Source: Sphingosinicella humi (GTDB lineage: Bacteria > Pseudomonadota > Alphaproteobacteria > Sphingomonadales > Sphingomonadaceae). Taken from it: a stretch of DNA of 64,000 nucleotides. The notes under the pieces were generated by a model. The model did not search any database, was not told the DNA's origin, and worked only from the letters and a program-made list of their open reading frames with translations. The translations under genes were made by a program, and so were the position numbers. The stretch lies in NCBI RefSeq assembly GCF_003129465.1, contig NZ_QFFF01000002.1:186001-250000 (forward strand). The letters are read 5' to 3'. Below, one piece after another: positions 25,158-33,516 of this stretch (the first letter of the stretch is position 1; every line of letters starts with the position of its first letter).

Positions 25158-26765
25158 TCATGTCGTGTCGGTAACCATTCGCCGCAAAGCCTCGAGCCGA
25201 TCCGCCTCTGCCGCGGGCTTGTCGGTGCGGATGCGGCTGATCCTCGGGAAGCGCATGGCGAGCCCCGATTTGTGGCGCCGGCTGACGTGGATCGAATCGA
25301 AGGCGATCTCGAGAACGAGGCTCTTCTCGACCTCGCGCACCGGGCCGAAGCGCTGGACGGTATTGTTGCGGACGAAGCGGTCGAGCCAGAGCAGTTCCTC
25401 GTCGGTGAAGCCGAAATAGGCCTTGCCGACCGGAAGCAACTCGCCGTCCTCGGCCCAGCAGCCGAACGTGTAGTCGGAATAATAGGACGAGCGCTTGCCG
25501 CTGCCGCGCTGGGCATACATCAGCACGCAGTCGGCAACGAGCGGATCGCGCTTCCACTTGTACCAATGGCCGACCCGCCGGCCGCCTATATAGGGGCTGT
25601 CCCGGCGCTTCAGCATCACGCCTTCGATGGCGGCGTCGCGGGCGCCGCCCCGGATCGCCTCCAGCGCGTCGAAGCAGGGAGCGTCGATGAGTGCGGAAAC
25701 GTCGAATCGGTCCGGATCCAGCGTAGCCGCGAAATGCTCCAGCCGTGCGCGTCGCTCGCTCCAGGGCAGCGGCCGCAGGTCCTCGCTGCCGTCGATCAGA
25801 ATATCGTAGAGGCGGACGAAGGCCGGATAGTCGCTCAGCATCTTCTGCGACACGGCCTTGCGGCCCAGCCGCTGCTGGAGCGCGTTGAAGCTCGCCGCCC
25901 CGCCGCCATGGGCGGCGGCGCCCTGCGCCTCGCCCTTGACGAGCAGTTCCCCGTCGACGGCGCCGTCGCGGTCGAACGCGCCGGCAACGTCCGGAAAGCT
26001 CCCGGTGATGTCGTCGCCGGCGCGGCTGTAGAGGCGGGTCTCGCCGCCCGCCCGAACGATCTGGACGCGAATGCCGTCCCATTTCCATTCCGCGGCGTAC
26101 TCGTCCACCGACAACCGGATGCCCTCCAACGGATGGGCGAGCATGAAGGGGCGGAACACCGGGACATTCTCTACCGTCGGTTGGGCTCCCCTGCCCTCCG
26201 CCCAGGCGAACAGCGGCAGATAGGGCGGGCCGATCCCGTGCCACACCTCCTCCACGGCATCGACGTCGAGGTCGAAAGCCTGCGCGAGCGCGAGCTTGGC
26301 CAAGCGTGCCGAAACACCGATGCGCAAGGCACCGGTGGCAAGCTTCAGCAGCGCATAGCGACCGCTGGCATCGAGATGATCGAGCATGCGGGCGAGCGCG
26401 CCCGGCGCTTCCGCTCGTCCCAGGCCCGCCAGCCGCTCGACGACATTGGCGAGGCGTAGCGTGCCGTCGTCCAGGTCGGCGGGCTGGTCGATCGCTTTCG
26501 GCCAGAGCAGCGACAGCGTCTCGGCCATGTCGCCGACATAGTCGCGGCTCATATGAAGGAGCACCGGATCGACCCGTTCCTCCGCGATGGCGCGAACGAC
26601 CGCCGGCTTGACCGCCGGCAGGTCCAGCTCGCCGGTGAGCGCGGCCAGCGCATAGCCGCGGTCCGGGTCCGGCACCCGTCTCAGATAATCGCCGATCAGC
26701 TTCAGCTTGGCGTTGCGCGAGCGGGTGTAGACGAGCCCATCTAGAAGCTGGGAGAATTCACGCAT
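25158..26765 (-). CDS. ATP-dependent DNA ligase (cisplatin-response type)
   Basis: A 535-residue ATP-dependent ligase. It has an N-terminal DNA-binding domain, an adenylation domain with the nucleophile Lys in EWKWDGIRVQI and motif VDGELLV, motif IV EGVMLKRRDSPYIGG, motif V WYKWKRD, and an OB domain ending RFPRISRIR. This is the bacterial class that normally sits beside a ligase-associated exonuclease, helicase and phosphoesterase. None of these is adjacent here, so the gene looks orphaned. Confidence 0.9.
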   Translation of the reverse strand: MREFSQLLDGLVYTRSRNAKLKLIGDYLRRVPDPDRGYALAALTGELDLPAVKPAVVRAIAEERVDPVLLHMSRDYVGDMAETLSLLWPKAIDQPADLDDGTLRLANVVERLAGLGRAEAPGALARMLDHLDASGRYALLKLATGALRIGVSARLAKLALAQAFDLDVDAVEEVWHGIGPPYLPLFAWAEGRGAQPTVENVPVFRPFMLAHPLEGIRLSVDEYAAEWKWDGIRVQIVRAGGETRLYSRAGDDITGSFPDVAGAFDRDGAVDGELLVKGEAQGAAAHGGGAASFNALQQRLGRKAVSQKMLSDYPAFVRLYDILIDGSEDLRPLPWSERRARLEHFAATLDPDRFDVSALIDAPCFDALEAIRGGARDAAIEGVMLKRRDSPYIGGRRVGHWYKWKRDPLVADCVLMYAQRGSGKRSSYYSDYTFGCWAEDGELLPVGKAYFGFTDEELLWLDRFVRNNTVQRFGPVREVEKSLVLEIAFDSIHVSRRHKSGLAMRFPRISRIRTDKPAAEADRLEALRRMVTDTT

Positions 26766-26866
26766 CGCTGGCGTAACGAACAGACGCGAGCGCCGGGTGC
26801 AACCCCGTCAGCGCCGGAACGCCGACGGTTCAGCTGTGTTTAGCCAGCAGCACGAAGGAGAGCCTG

Positions 26867-26953
26867 ATGCTGAGAGCCATCGGCTGCATTGTCATTATCC
26901 TGGCCATCATCGGCCTCCTGGTCGTCAGCGGATTGCTGAGCCTGATCTTCTAG
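26867..26953 (+). CDS. 28-residue hydrophobic membrane microprotein
   Basis: ATG 26867 is preceded by AAGGAG with an ideal six-base spacer. The 28 codons (beginning MLRAIGCIVIILAIIG) encode one transmembrane helix with a single N-terminal Arg and no soluble part, ending LSLIF and TAG. It lies alone between the divergent ligase and the convergent TPR-sulfotransferase gene. Function unknown. Confidence 0.55.
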   Translation: MLRAIGCIVIILAIIGLLVVSGLLSLIF

Positions 26954-26977
26954 CCGCGACGCCGTCGCCCGCGCTCG

Positions 26978-28963
26978 TTAGATGCGATAGCCCATCGACT
27001 CGGCCCAAGGCTGCAGCACCGGCAAGATGCCCTCAATCGAGTGACGATACCGCTCCCAGCGCCCGCTGGCGCCGGAGTAGATGCCTTCCGTCACCTGGTC
27101 GTAGCTCGGCGCGAGGATCCGGCCCCGCCCCGCCGCGGTCTCCTGGTGATCCAGGATCCGGTCATCCCAGGGCAGATCGAGAAAGGTCAGCAGGGAGCGC
27201 ATCTCGGGCTCCACCTTCTCGACGATCCGCTCGTAGCGCACAGTGTGGACGCTGAGGGGGAAGACACGGGTGCACCTACCCCACAAGCCCATCACGCCGT
27301 CGTACAGACCGGCAGCGTCGCCGAGATCGAGGAAGCTCGCCATCGCCTCGTTGACCTGGAAATCCTGCATGAAGCAGCTCAACACCGCGTCGCACGGGTG
27401 GCGCTGGGCGAATATGAAACGGGCGTCGGGGAATATCCGATGGATAAGCGGCGCGCCGACGAGGTTGAGCGGAAGCTTGTCGACGACGAGGCCGTCGCCT
27501 GCCGGAACATGCTTGTCGAGTTCGGAGAAGTAGAGCGCCCTCAACCGATCGACAGCGGCGGTCTCAAGGCTTGGCAGGCGCGAGAAATCGCCCATAGCGG
27601 TCTTCACTTGCTCCAGCAGCGGCACTTCCTCGAGCACCCTGACGTCGGGGTGCCCCATCAGCAGCGTGTCGAGCAGCGTCGTTCCGGAACGAGGAAAACC
27701 GACGAGAAAGACGGGGGCTGGGCGAGACCGGCTCGGCTCGGCCGCGCGCCAGCTGGCGTACCAGCGCTCGTTGACCAGATCCGCGATCGAGGCAACCTGC
27801 CGCCGATATTGTGCGGCGCGCAGGCGAGCGTCCGGATGGGCGCGCAAGGTCAGCCGATTCATTTCCTCGAAGGCCGCGAAGGCGGTCTCGGTGTCGTCGA
27901 GGGCATCGGCGAGGCGGCCGATGAGGCGCGCCCGCCGTACGGGCTCGACACCCTCGGGCACCGTCTTGGCGAGGGCTAGCGCCTCCTCGAGCTTGCCTTC
28001 GCGCCGCAACGCCACGGCGCGCAGATAGGTGAGCGCCTCGGACGTGACGCCCTCGGCATCCGCTTGACGGAGCAGCTCGGCGAGCGCGTCTAGCCGGTTG
28101 CCGCGCTCGAGCACGATTCCAAGCTCCAGATAGGCGGCGACGGCTTGGGGATGGGTCTCGATCGTACGCAGATAGGCCGCTTCCGCCTCGTCGAATCGCA
28201 CCAGGCTGACCAGGGTTCTGGCCCATTCAAGTTGCGCCTCGAGGTGAGCCGGCGCCAGTTCGGCGGCGCGGGCCAGGGGAGCGAGGGCGTCCGCATCGCG
28301 TCCCAGGTGCCTCAGCAGGCGGCCAAGTTCGAACTGGATCGCGGCATGATCCGGGGCGAGCCGGGCCGCGGCTTCGTAGGCGCCGACGCTTTCCTTGAGG
28401 CGGCCGGCCTCGACGAGGGCGGCCCCGAGGTTGAGCTGGACGGTCGCCATGTCGGGCCGCAATCGCGCCGCGCGCGTCAAGGCGTCCACGGCCGTCTCGC
28501 GATCCCCTGCCGCGCGCAGGGTATTGCCGAGATTGTTCCAGGTCTCCCAGTCGTCGGGATAGAGCGCCACCGCGTCGCCATAGGCGTCGATCGCCTCGGC
28601 ATGACGGCCCTGGGCCTGCAGAATATATCCCCGAAGGCGCAGCAGATCCGCATCGTGGCTCTGGGCGCGGTCGACTCCGAGAATCGCCTCGGCCGCCATC
28701 AGGTCGCCCGTCGCGACCAACGCGCTTGCAAGATCGAAGCGAATCCGAGTGTCGCCGGGTGCGATCTCGTGCGCCCGGCGAAGATACTCCACGCCCTTGC
28801 CGAGGTCGCCGCTTCGGCAGCAACTGTCGCCCAGGAGCCGCAGGAGGGCGGCGTCGTCGGGTCGATCGGCCAGCGCCGCTTCGCCGTCGACGCGCGCCTG
28901 CGCGAAATCGCCGCGCTGATGATGGTGGAGAGCCCGGTCGAGCGCGGTCGTTACGTCAGACAA
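26978..28963 (-). CDS. TPR-repeat sulfotransferase
   Basis: About 661 residues. Around ten tetratricopeptide repeats (residues ~5-390, repeated A-x-x-Y/L-x-x-A-x-x-L-x-P units) are followed by a sulfotransferase domain with the PAPS 5'-phosphosulfate loop VFLVGFPRSGTTLLDTLLMG and a 3'-phosphate region FAQRHPCDAVLSCFM. It likely transfers sulfate to a protein or glycan; the substrate is not known. No good ATG exists. TTG 28963 is chosen, and TTG 29032 would add 23 residues of doubtful sequence. Confidence 0.85.
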   Translation of the reverse strand: MSDVTTALDRALHHHQRGDFAQARVDGEAALADRPDDAALLRLLGDSCCRSGDLGKGVEYLRRAHEIAPGDTRIRFDLASALVATGDLMAAEAILGVDRAQSHDADLLRLRGYILQAQGRHAEAIDAYGDAVALYPDDWETWNNLGNTLRAAGDRETAVDALTRAARLRPDMATVQLNLGAALVEAGRLKESVGAYEAAARLAPDHAAIQFELGRLLRHLGRDADALAPLARAAELAPAHLEAQLEWARTLVSLVRFDEAEAAYLRTIETHPQAVAAYLELGIVLERGNRLDALAELLRQADAEGVTSEALTYLRAVALRREGKLEEALALAKTVPEGVEPVRRARLIGRLADALDDTETAFAAFEEMNRLTLRAHPDARLRAAQYRRQVASIADLVNERWYASWRAAEPSRSRPAPVFLVGFPRSGTTLLDTLLMGHPDVRVLEEVPLLEQVKTAMGDFSRLPSLETAAVDRLRALYFSELDKHVPAGDGLVVDKLPLNLVGAPLIHRIFPDARFIFAQRHPCDAVLSCFMQDFQVNEAMASFLDLGDAAGLYDGVMGLWGRCTRVFPLSVHTVRYERIVEKVEPEMRSLLTFLDLPWDDRILDHQETAAGRGRILAPSYDQVTEGIYSGASGRWERYRHSIEGILPVLQPWAESMGYRI

Positions 28964-29050
28964 TGGGGAGGTCTTCCTGTATGAGGCGCTCCCGACGCGG
29001 GAGCTTTGCAGGAGTGATTCCCTAAAGGCCAAGCAGGCGCAAGGCCGGTT

Positions 29051-29548
29051 TCAGCCTCGTTGGCCGGTCGCGAACAGGAACCAGGCGCGCTCCTCCGCCT
29101 CGTCCGTCCAGTCGTCGAGTATGCCCGAGGTGCCGTTGTCCCCGGCCTTGTCGACGATTTCCTTGGCCTCGCGTAGCGATTCGACGAGCGCGAGATTGTC
29201 GCGGTGGAGCTCGGCCAGCATGTCCGGGGCGCTGACGAACTCCGCGTCATTGTCTTCGATACGCTTCAGGCGAGCGATATGGCCGATCGAGCGCAACGTC
29301 GTCGATCCGATCTTGCGCACGCGCTCAGCGATGGCATCGGTGGTGGCGAGGATCTGCGCGGCCTGCTCGTCGAGCATCAGATGATAGTCTCTGAAATGCG
29401 GGCCCGAGACGTGCCAGTGGAAATTCTTGCTCTTGATGTAGAGCGCATAGCTGTCCGCCAGGATCGCGTTGAGCGCCTCGGCGACGGTGCCGATCGCATT
29501 GCGTTCCAGATCAGACGGGGTCTTCAATTCGGCCGGGGTCGCGACCAT
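29051..29548 (-). CDS. dps: Dps-family ferritin-like DNA-protecting protein
   Basis: A 165-residue Dps protein forming dodecamers that oxidise and store iron and shield DNA. Inter-subunit ferroxidase ligands are visible: His in NFHWHVSGPHF, then DYHLMLDEQAAQI with Asp/Glu. The usual four-helix pattern follows. AGGAGG precedes ATG 29548 at a good distance, and an AT-rich leader lies upstream. Confidence 0.93.
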   Translation of the reverse strand: MVATPAELKTPSDLERNAIGTVAEALNAILADSYALYIKSKNFHWHVSGPHFRDYHLMLDEQAAQILATTDAIAERVRKIGSTTLRSIGHIARLKRIEDNDAEFVSAPDMLAELHRDNLALVESLREAKEIVDKAGDNGTSGILDDWTDEAEERAWFLFATGQRG

Positions 29549-29633
29549 TAGCTCCTCCTTTGATTGACTACTTCTATAACGAAGAAGGAACTAATTTGCT
29601 CCATCAATAACTGGACTGTCACTGATCGAGTGA

Positions 29634-30197
29634 CTAGATCAGCTCGAGGCTAATCACGGCTACAACGAAGCTCGCCACCAGGAACAGCACGGCTATGCCG
29701 ACGCGGGCCTGTCGCAGCGGCGCCGTGGCCAGCCGGTCGGCGAGAAGCGCGGCAGGGACGTTCGCGGCCACCATCCCCGCGGTCGCGCCGGCGGCGGCGA
29801 AAAAGAGGCTGTCGAACTGGGCGGCCAACGCAGCGGTCAGGAGCTGCGTCTTGTCGCCAAGCTCTACGATGAAGATGCTGGCGGCGGCGGTGATCAAGGC
29901 GCCCGTCTTCCAGTGAAACCCGACCTCCGGCCGCTGCCCGCCGATGAGGCCGCTGACGCCGGCAAAGGCCAGGGCGAGCGCAACCAGCAAGGCCGTCGCC
30001 CGGGGCGTGACGAGGTCGTGGAGCCAGGCCCCGGCGAAGGCGGCGGCGAGGCTCCCCGCCAGAGCCGCCAGGGCCAGGCCGAGCAGGATCGGACCCGTCC
30101 GACCGTATCGGGCGGCGAGCGCCATCACCAGAAGCTGCGTCTTGTCTCCGGTTTCGGCCAGGGCGGCGGCCAGGAAGGTGGCAAGTAGGACGTCCAT
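29634..30197 (-). CDS. GDT1/UPF0016 (TMEM165-type) cation transporter
   Basis: A 187-residue inner-membrane protein with six predicted helices and two copies of the family signature E-x-G-D-K-T-Q (LAETGDKTQLL near residue 15 and VELGDKTQLL near residue 113). Bacterial relatives export Mn2+; Ca2+ is an alternative. No Mn riboswitch was seen upstream. It is followed on the same strand by dps and preceded by a small hypothetical gene nine bases away. Confidence 0.9.
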   Translation of the reverse strand: MDVLLATFLAAALAETGDKTQLLVMALAARYGRTGPILLGLALAALAGSLAAAFAGAWLHDLVTPRATALLVALALAFAGVSGLIGGQRPEVGFHWKTGALITAAASIFIVELGDKTQLLTAALAAQFDSLFFAAAGATAGMVAANVPAALLADRLATAPLRQARVGIAVLFLVASFVVAVISLELI

Positions 30198-30206
30198 CGC
30201 GCTCGG

Positions 30207-30533
30207 TCAGGCGCCGAGGCGCACCGATACCGACGCAATCATCGCCTGGCTCACCGCATCGTCATTGCGCTCGCAGCCGATCGCGTCATGAAGACGGTCG
30301 AGATAGAGAGCCGTCGCGCAACGGCGGGGGCCTTCTTCAGTAGCGGCGCGTTCCATGGCCTCGGCGAGATGGACGACCGGAATCAGGCCATAAGCAGCCG
30401 CAAGGCGGCGGATCGACTGGATCGATTCCAGGAGATTATGTTTCGGGCGGCGGCGCGACAGGCGCTGGAGGCTTTCCAACCGCTCGCAAAGCTCGGCCCT
30501 GACCAGCATCGTCGCATCATGTTCGGCACGCAT
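30207..30533 (-). CDS. Hypothetical 108-residue protein
   Basis: Unrecognised. The product is Arg/Ala/Leu-rich and mainly helical (RAELCERLESLQRLSRRRP, then LIPVVHLAEAMERAA). It has no membrane segment or signal peptide. ATG 30533 is supported by AGGAGG seven bases upstream. It is likely cotranscribed with the GDT1 gene that starts nine bases after its stop. Confidence 0.7.
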   Translation of the reverse strand: MRAEHDATMLVRAELCERLESLQRLSRRRPKHNLLESIQSIRRLAAAYGLIPVVHLAEAMERAATEEGPRRCATALYLDRLHDAIGCERNDDAVSQAMIASVSVRLGA

Positions 30534-30722
30534 GGTCGAACCTCCTGCCGTTCCCGATGCCGGCATCATGCCCGAGTAGAGTTACAGGCCGGTTAAGCAG
30601 CCGCTGCCCTTGACAGAAGGCCCGGATCGCGGCAGAGCCCGGCCGCGCAGCAAGGCGGCGGCGACGCCGCTTTTATTTTTCGCGACACCCGTTTCGTCAG
30701 ACCCGTTTTTAAAGAGGCTGCC

Positions 30723-30890
30723 ATGGCCAAGCCAGCAACCGTCAAGATCAAGCTCGTCAGCTCCGCCGACACCGGCTTTTTCTACGTGACCAAGAAGAAT
30801 CCGCGGAACATCACCGAGAAGATGACCTTCCGCAAATATGATCCCGTCGCGCGCAAGCACGTCGAGTTCAAGGAAGCCAAGATCAAATAA
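30723..30890 (+). CDS. rpmG: 50S ribosomal protein L33
   Basis: A 55-residue ribosomal protein L33 of the zinc-independent (C-minus) type. [20 protein letters not shown] and the [15 protein letters not shown] blocks are typical, and the cysteine pairs of the zinc form are absent. A TTGACA at 30610-30615 could be its -35 element. It is followed at once by a short inverted repeat. Confidence 0.96.
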   Translation: MAKPATVKIKLVSSADTGFFYVTKKNPRNITEKMTFRKYDPVARKHVEFKEAKIK

Positions 30891-30893
30891 AAT

Positions 30894-30920
30894 GCGTCAT
30901 CCCGGCGTAAGCCGGGATCT
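30894..30920. repeat. Short palindromic repeat, family D copy 1
   Basis: GTCATCCCGG...CCGGGATCT hairpin directly after rpmG. A related unit lies at 52701-52730. It may act as the rpmG terminator or 3'-end stabiliser. Confidence 0.6.
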
Positions 30921-30975
30921 CGTGCATAAGGGCCGCGTCGTCTCGTCGAGATGCCGGCCCTCGCCGGCCCGACGT

Positions 30976-31374
30976 TCAGGTCCCGAATTCGGAGTCCTCG
31001 TCTTCCCGCCGCGCCAATAGCGCTCCCACCGCCTGGACGAACCGCACGACCGAGATGGGCTTCGCCTCATAGCCCTCCGCGCCGGCGTCGCGAATCCGCT
31101 CCTCGTCGCCCTTGGCCGCATAGGCGGTGACGGCCATGATCGGCACGCTCTTGAGTTCCTCGTCGGCCTTGAGCTGCTCGATCAGCTCCAGCCCGCTGAT
31201 ATGCGGCATCTGGATATCCATGATGATGAGCTCCGGCCCGAATTCGCGGGCCTTCTCCATGGCGTCGCGGCCGTCCCTCACCGGCTCCGCTTCATAGCCA
31301 TGGGCCCGGAGCAGATCGCAGAAGAGCTTCAGATTGAGTTCGTTATCCTCGACAACGAGTATTTTCTTCGGCAC
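30976..31374 (-). CDS. divK: Single-domain response regulator DivK
   Basis: A 132-residue receiver-only protein very like Caulobacter DivK: VVEDNELNLKLF with the acidic pocket, phospho-acceptor D53 in IIMDIQMPHISGLE, Thr in MAVTAYA and Lys in YEAKPISV. DivK controls the CckA-ChpT-CtrA phosphorelay and polarity. It diverges from the DUF3572 operon. The probable downstream relay protein ChpT is encoded at 41226-41861. Confidence 0.88.
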   Translation of the reverse strand: MPKKILVVEDNELNLKLFCDLLRAHGYEAEPVRDGRDAMEKAREFGPELIIMDIQMPHISGLELIEQLKADEELKSVPIMAVTAYAAKGDEERIRDAGAEGYEAKPISVVRFVQAVGALLARREDEDSEFGT

Positions 31375-31434
31375 GCGCTCGCCTCTAGGAAGCCCTCACA
31401 ACACCCTTAGGCGATGAAGATTCAGGAAACAAAT

Positions 31435-31686
31435 ATGGATAAGGCGGCGGCCATCGCCCTTTCCGCGCTTGGCTGGACCCTTGCGGACGACGGGCGGGCG
31501 CAGCGACTGCTGGCGCTCACGGGGCTGTCCCCGGATGATTTACGGTCGCGCGTGGGCGATCCCGCCGTGCTGGCGGCGACGGTGGGGTTCCTGGAAGCGC
31601 ATGAGCCGGACCTGCTTGCCTGCGCACAGGCGCTTCAGGTCGAGCCCGCCGAGCTCATAGAGGCGCGAAGGGTGCTGGAGTCATGA
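31435..31686 (+). CDS. DUF3572 family protein
   Basis: An 83-residue all-helical DUF3572 protein, common in alphaproteobacteria and of unknown function. Typical blocks: AAIALSALGWTLAD, then LLALTGLSPDDLR and VGFLEAHEPDLLACA. ATG 31435 has AGGA seven bases upstream; an in-frame ATG at 31414 is less likely. The stop overlaps the next start (ATGA). First gene of a five-gene operon. Confidence 0.82.
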   Translation: MDKAAAIALSALGWTLADDGRAQRLLALTGLSPDDLRSRVGDPAVLAATVGFLEAHEPDLLACAQALQVEPAELIEARRVLES

Positions 31687-32309
31687 GCCGCCCTCTCCTC
31701 ATCAGCGACTGCGACGAAGTGCTCCTTCATATGCTCCGCCATTTCTCCGACTGGATCGGCGAGGCGCATGGGTTCGATCTTGCGCTCGACGCGACCAGCT
31801 TCCGGGACGCGGTGCGGGAAAGGGAAACCGGCCTGCCCGTCGCGGAAGAGCGTGTGTGGCCGCTGCTCGACGGCTTCTTCGACAGCGAGATGCACCGCCA
31901 GAATGTCGTTCCCGGCGCCATCGAGGCGCTGGGCACGATCGGCGAGGTTGCCGACATCGTCATCCTCACCAATCTTGGCGACGAATATCATACGAGCCGC
32001 GTCGAGCAGCTCGAGGCCTTCGACATCCGCCACCGGGTGCTCTGCAATCGAGGCGGCAAGGGCCGGCCGGTGCGGGAGCTGATTGCCGAGATGCGACCCA
32101 GCGTCGCGGTCTTCGTCGACGACCTCGCCGTCCATCATCAATCGGTGGCGAAGCACGCGCCGGACGTGTGGCGGCTGCACATGATCGCGGAGCCGAGATC
32201 GGCGGTCCACATGCCCCCTGCGCCGCATGCCCACGCCCGCATCGACGAATGGGAGGAGGCGCGCGGCTGGATCCTGCAACGCTTCGATGAAGGCCCGGCC
32301 AAGGCTTGA
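31683..32309 (+). CDS. HAD-family hydrolase
   Basis: A 208-residue haloacid dehalogenase-type phosphohydrolase. Motif I is LISDCDEVLLH (nucleophile Asp), motif II VILTNLGDE, and motif IV VFVDDLAVHHQS. A helical cap lies between motifs I and II. The substrate is unknown. It is coupled to the DUF3572 gene by a four-base overlap. Confidence 0.85.
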   Translation: MSRPLLISDCDEVLLHMLRHFSDWIGEAHGFDLALDATSFRDAVRERETGLPVAEERVWPLLDGFFDSEMHRQNVVPGAIEALGTIGEVADIVILTNLGDEYHTSRVEQLEAFDIRHRVLCNRGGKGRPVRELIAEMRPSVAVFVDDLAVHHQSVAKHAPDVWRLHMIAEPRSAVHMPPAPHAHARIDEWEEARGWILQRFDEGPAKA

Positions 32310-32342
32310 CCCGGCGCATCCGGCGGTGCTTACGGACTTGTC

Positions 32343-32810
32343 ATGACCGACAGCATCGCAGACCGCATCGCCGCCCAGGGGATCACCCTTCCCGAGCCCG
32401 CCGCCCCCGTCGCCGCCTATGTGCCGGCCGTGGAAGTGGGCGGGCTGCTTCACATTTCGGGCCAGCTCCCGTTCGACGACGGGCAGCTGATGACCGGCCG
32501 TCTCGGCGAGGATCGGGACGTCGACTATGGCCAGAAGGCGGCGCGGGCCTGCGGCGTGATGCTGATCGCCCAGATGAAGAAGGCGTTGGGCAGCCTCGAC
32601 CGAGTCGAGCGGGTCGTAAAGCTCGGCGTGTTCGTCAACAGCGCCGGCGCCTTCACCGATCAGCCCAAGGTCGCCAACGGCGCCTCCGAGCTGATGGAGC
32701 AAGTCTTCGGCGAGGCGGGTCGCCATGCCCGCAGCGCCGTCGGCGTGCCGGTGCTGCCCTTGGGCGCCGCCGTCGAGATCGATGCCATTGTCGCGGTCAA
32801 GGCCGGCTGA
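32343..32810 (+). CDS. RidA/YjgF-family protein
   Basis: A 155-residue RidA-like protein of the subgroup with a longer N-terminus. HISGQLPFDDGQL, YGQKAARACGVMLIAQ, VVKLGVFVNSAGAF and the C-terminal VPVLPLGAAVEIDAIVAV are typical. The conserved Arg of enamine deaminases (usually in the R-x-x-V-x-V-x-x-L region) is not obvious, so deaminase activity is uncertain. Its last 29 bases overlap the next gene. Confidence 0.85.
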   Translation: MTDSIADRIAAQGITLPEPAAPVAAYVPAVEVGGLLHISGQLPFDDGQLMTGRLGEDRDVDYGQKAARACGVMLIAQMKKALGSLDRVERVVKLGVFVNSAGAFTDQPKVANGASELMEQVFGEAGRHARSAVGVPVLPLGAAVEIDAIVAVKAG

Positions 32811-33516
32811 TCCCGCGCTCGCCCGGCTGATCGCCCAGCCCATCGCCCATCGCGGGTTGCATGGGAGCGGGCGTGTCGAGAACAGCCGGGCCGCCTTCGA
32901 GGCAGCCATCGCCAGAGGCCAGGGCATCGAGCTGGACGTCCAGGCGAGCCGGGACGGCGAGGCCGTCGTTTTCCACGACTATGCGCTGGATCGCCTCACC
33001 ACCGCTTCCGGCAAGGTAGCCCTCCGCAGCCTGGCGGATTTGCGCGAAGTAAGGTTGCGCGGCACCGCCGAGACCATCCCCGATCTCGCCGAGACTCTGG
33101 CGCTGATCGGCGGTCGCGTGCCCCTCCTGATCGAAATGAAGGCGCCCAGCCGTATTGTCGGGCCACTCTGCCGTTCCGTGCGGGATGCATTGCACGGCTA
33201 CGACGGGCCCGTGGGCGTCATGTCCTTCAACCCCGAGGTCGGCCGCTGGTTCTCGGTCCATGCGCCGCACATGCTTCGCGGCTTGGTCGTGACTGAACGG
33301 GAGAAGCGTGGGCCGAGGGGCGAGGTCGAACGCCGCCTCGCATTCTGGCGCTCGCGACCCCATTTTCTGGCTTATGACATACGCGACCTTCCCTCCCGCT
33401 TCGCCGCCGGGGCGCACCGCCCCGTGCTGACCTGGACCGTCCGTACGGCGGAGGATCGCGCGCGGGCCGCGCGGCACGCCGATCAGATCATTCACGAGCT
33501 GCCGGAGCTCAGGTGA
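32782..33516 (+). CDS. Glycerophosphodiester phosphodiesterase family protein
   Basis: A 244-residue TIM-barrel phosphodiesterase. IAHRGLHGSGRVENS (catalytic His, Arg and Glu), IELDVQASRDGEAVVFHDY (metal Glu/Asp and second His) and LLIEMK are present. It cleaves glycerophosphodiesters to glycerol-3-phosphate and alcohols. The chosen ATG 32782 lies inside the RidA gene, and relatives begin at the same point. The stop overlaps the next GTG. Confidence 0.88.
   Translation: MPLSRSRPADPALARLIAQPIAHRGLHGSGRVENSRAAFEAAIARGQGIELDVQASRDGEAVVFHDYALDRLTTASGKVALRSLADLREVRLRGTAETIPDLAETLALIGGRVPLLIEMKAPSRIVGPLCRSVRDALHGYDGPVGVMSFNPEVGRWFSVHAPHMLRGLVVTEREKRGPRGEVERRLAFWRSRPHFLAYDIRDLPSRFAAGAHRPVLTWTVRTAEDRARAARHADQIIHELPELR

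Noticed and set aside
29549-29633. OxyR or Fur site upstream of dps
   Set aside because: The leader is AT-rich, but I could not find a convincing operator or a -35/-10 pair with normal spacing.
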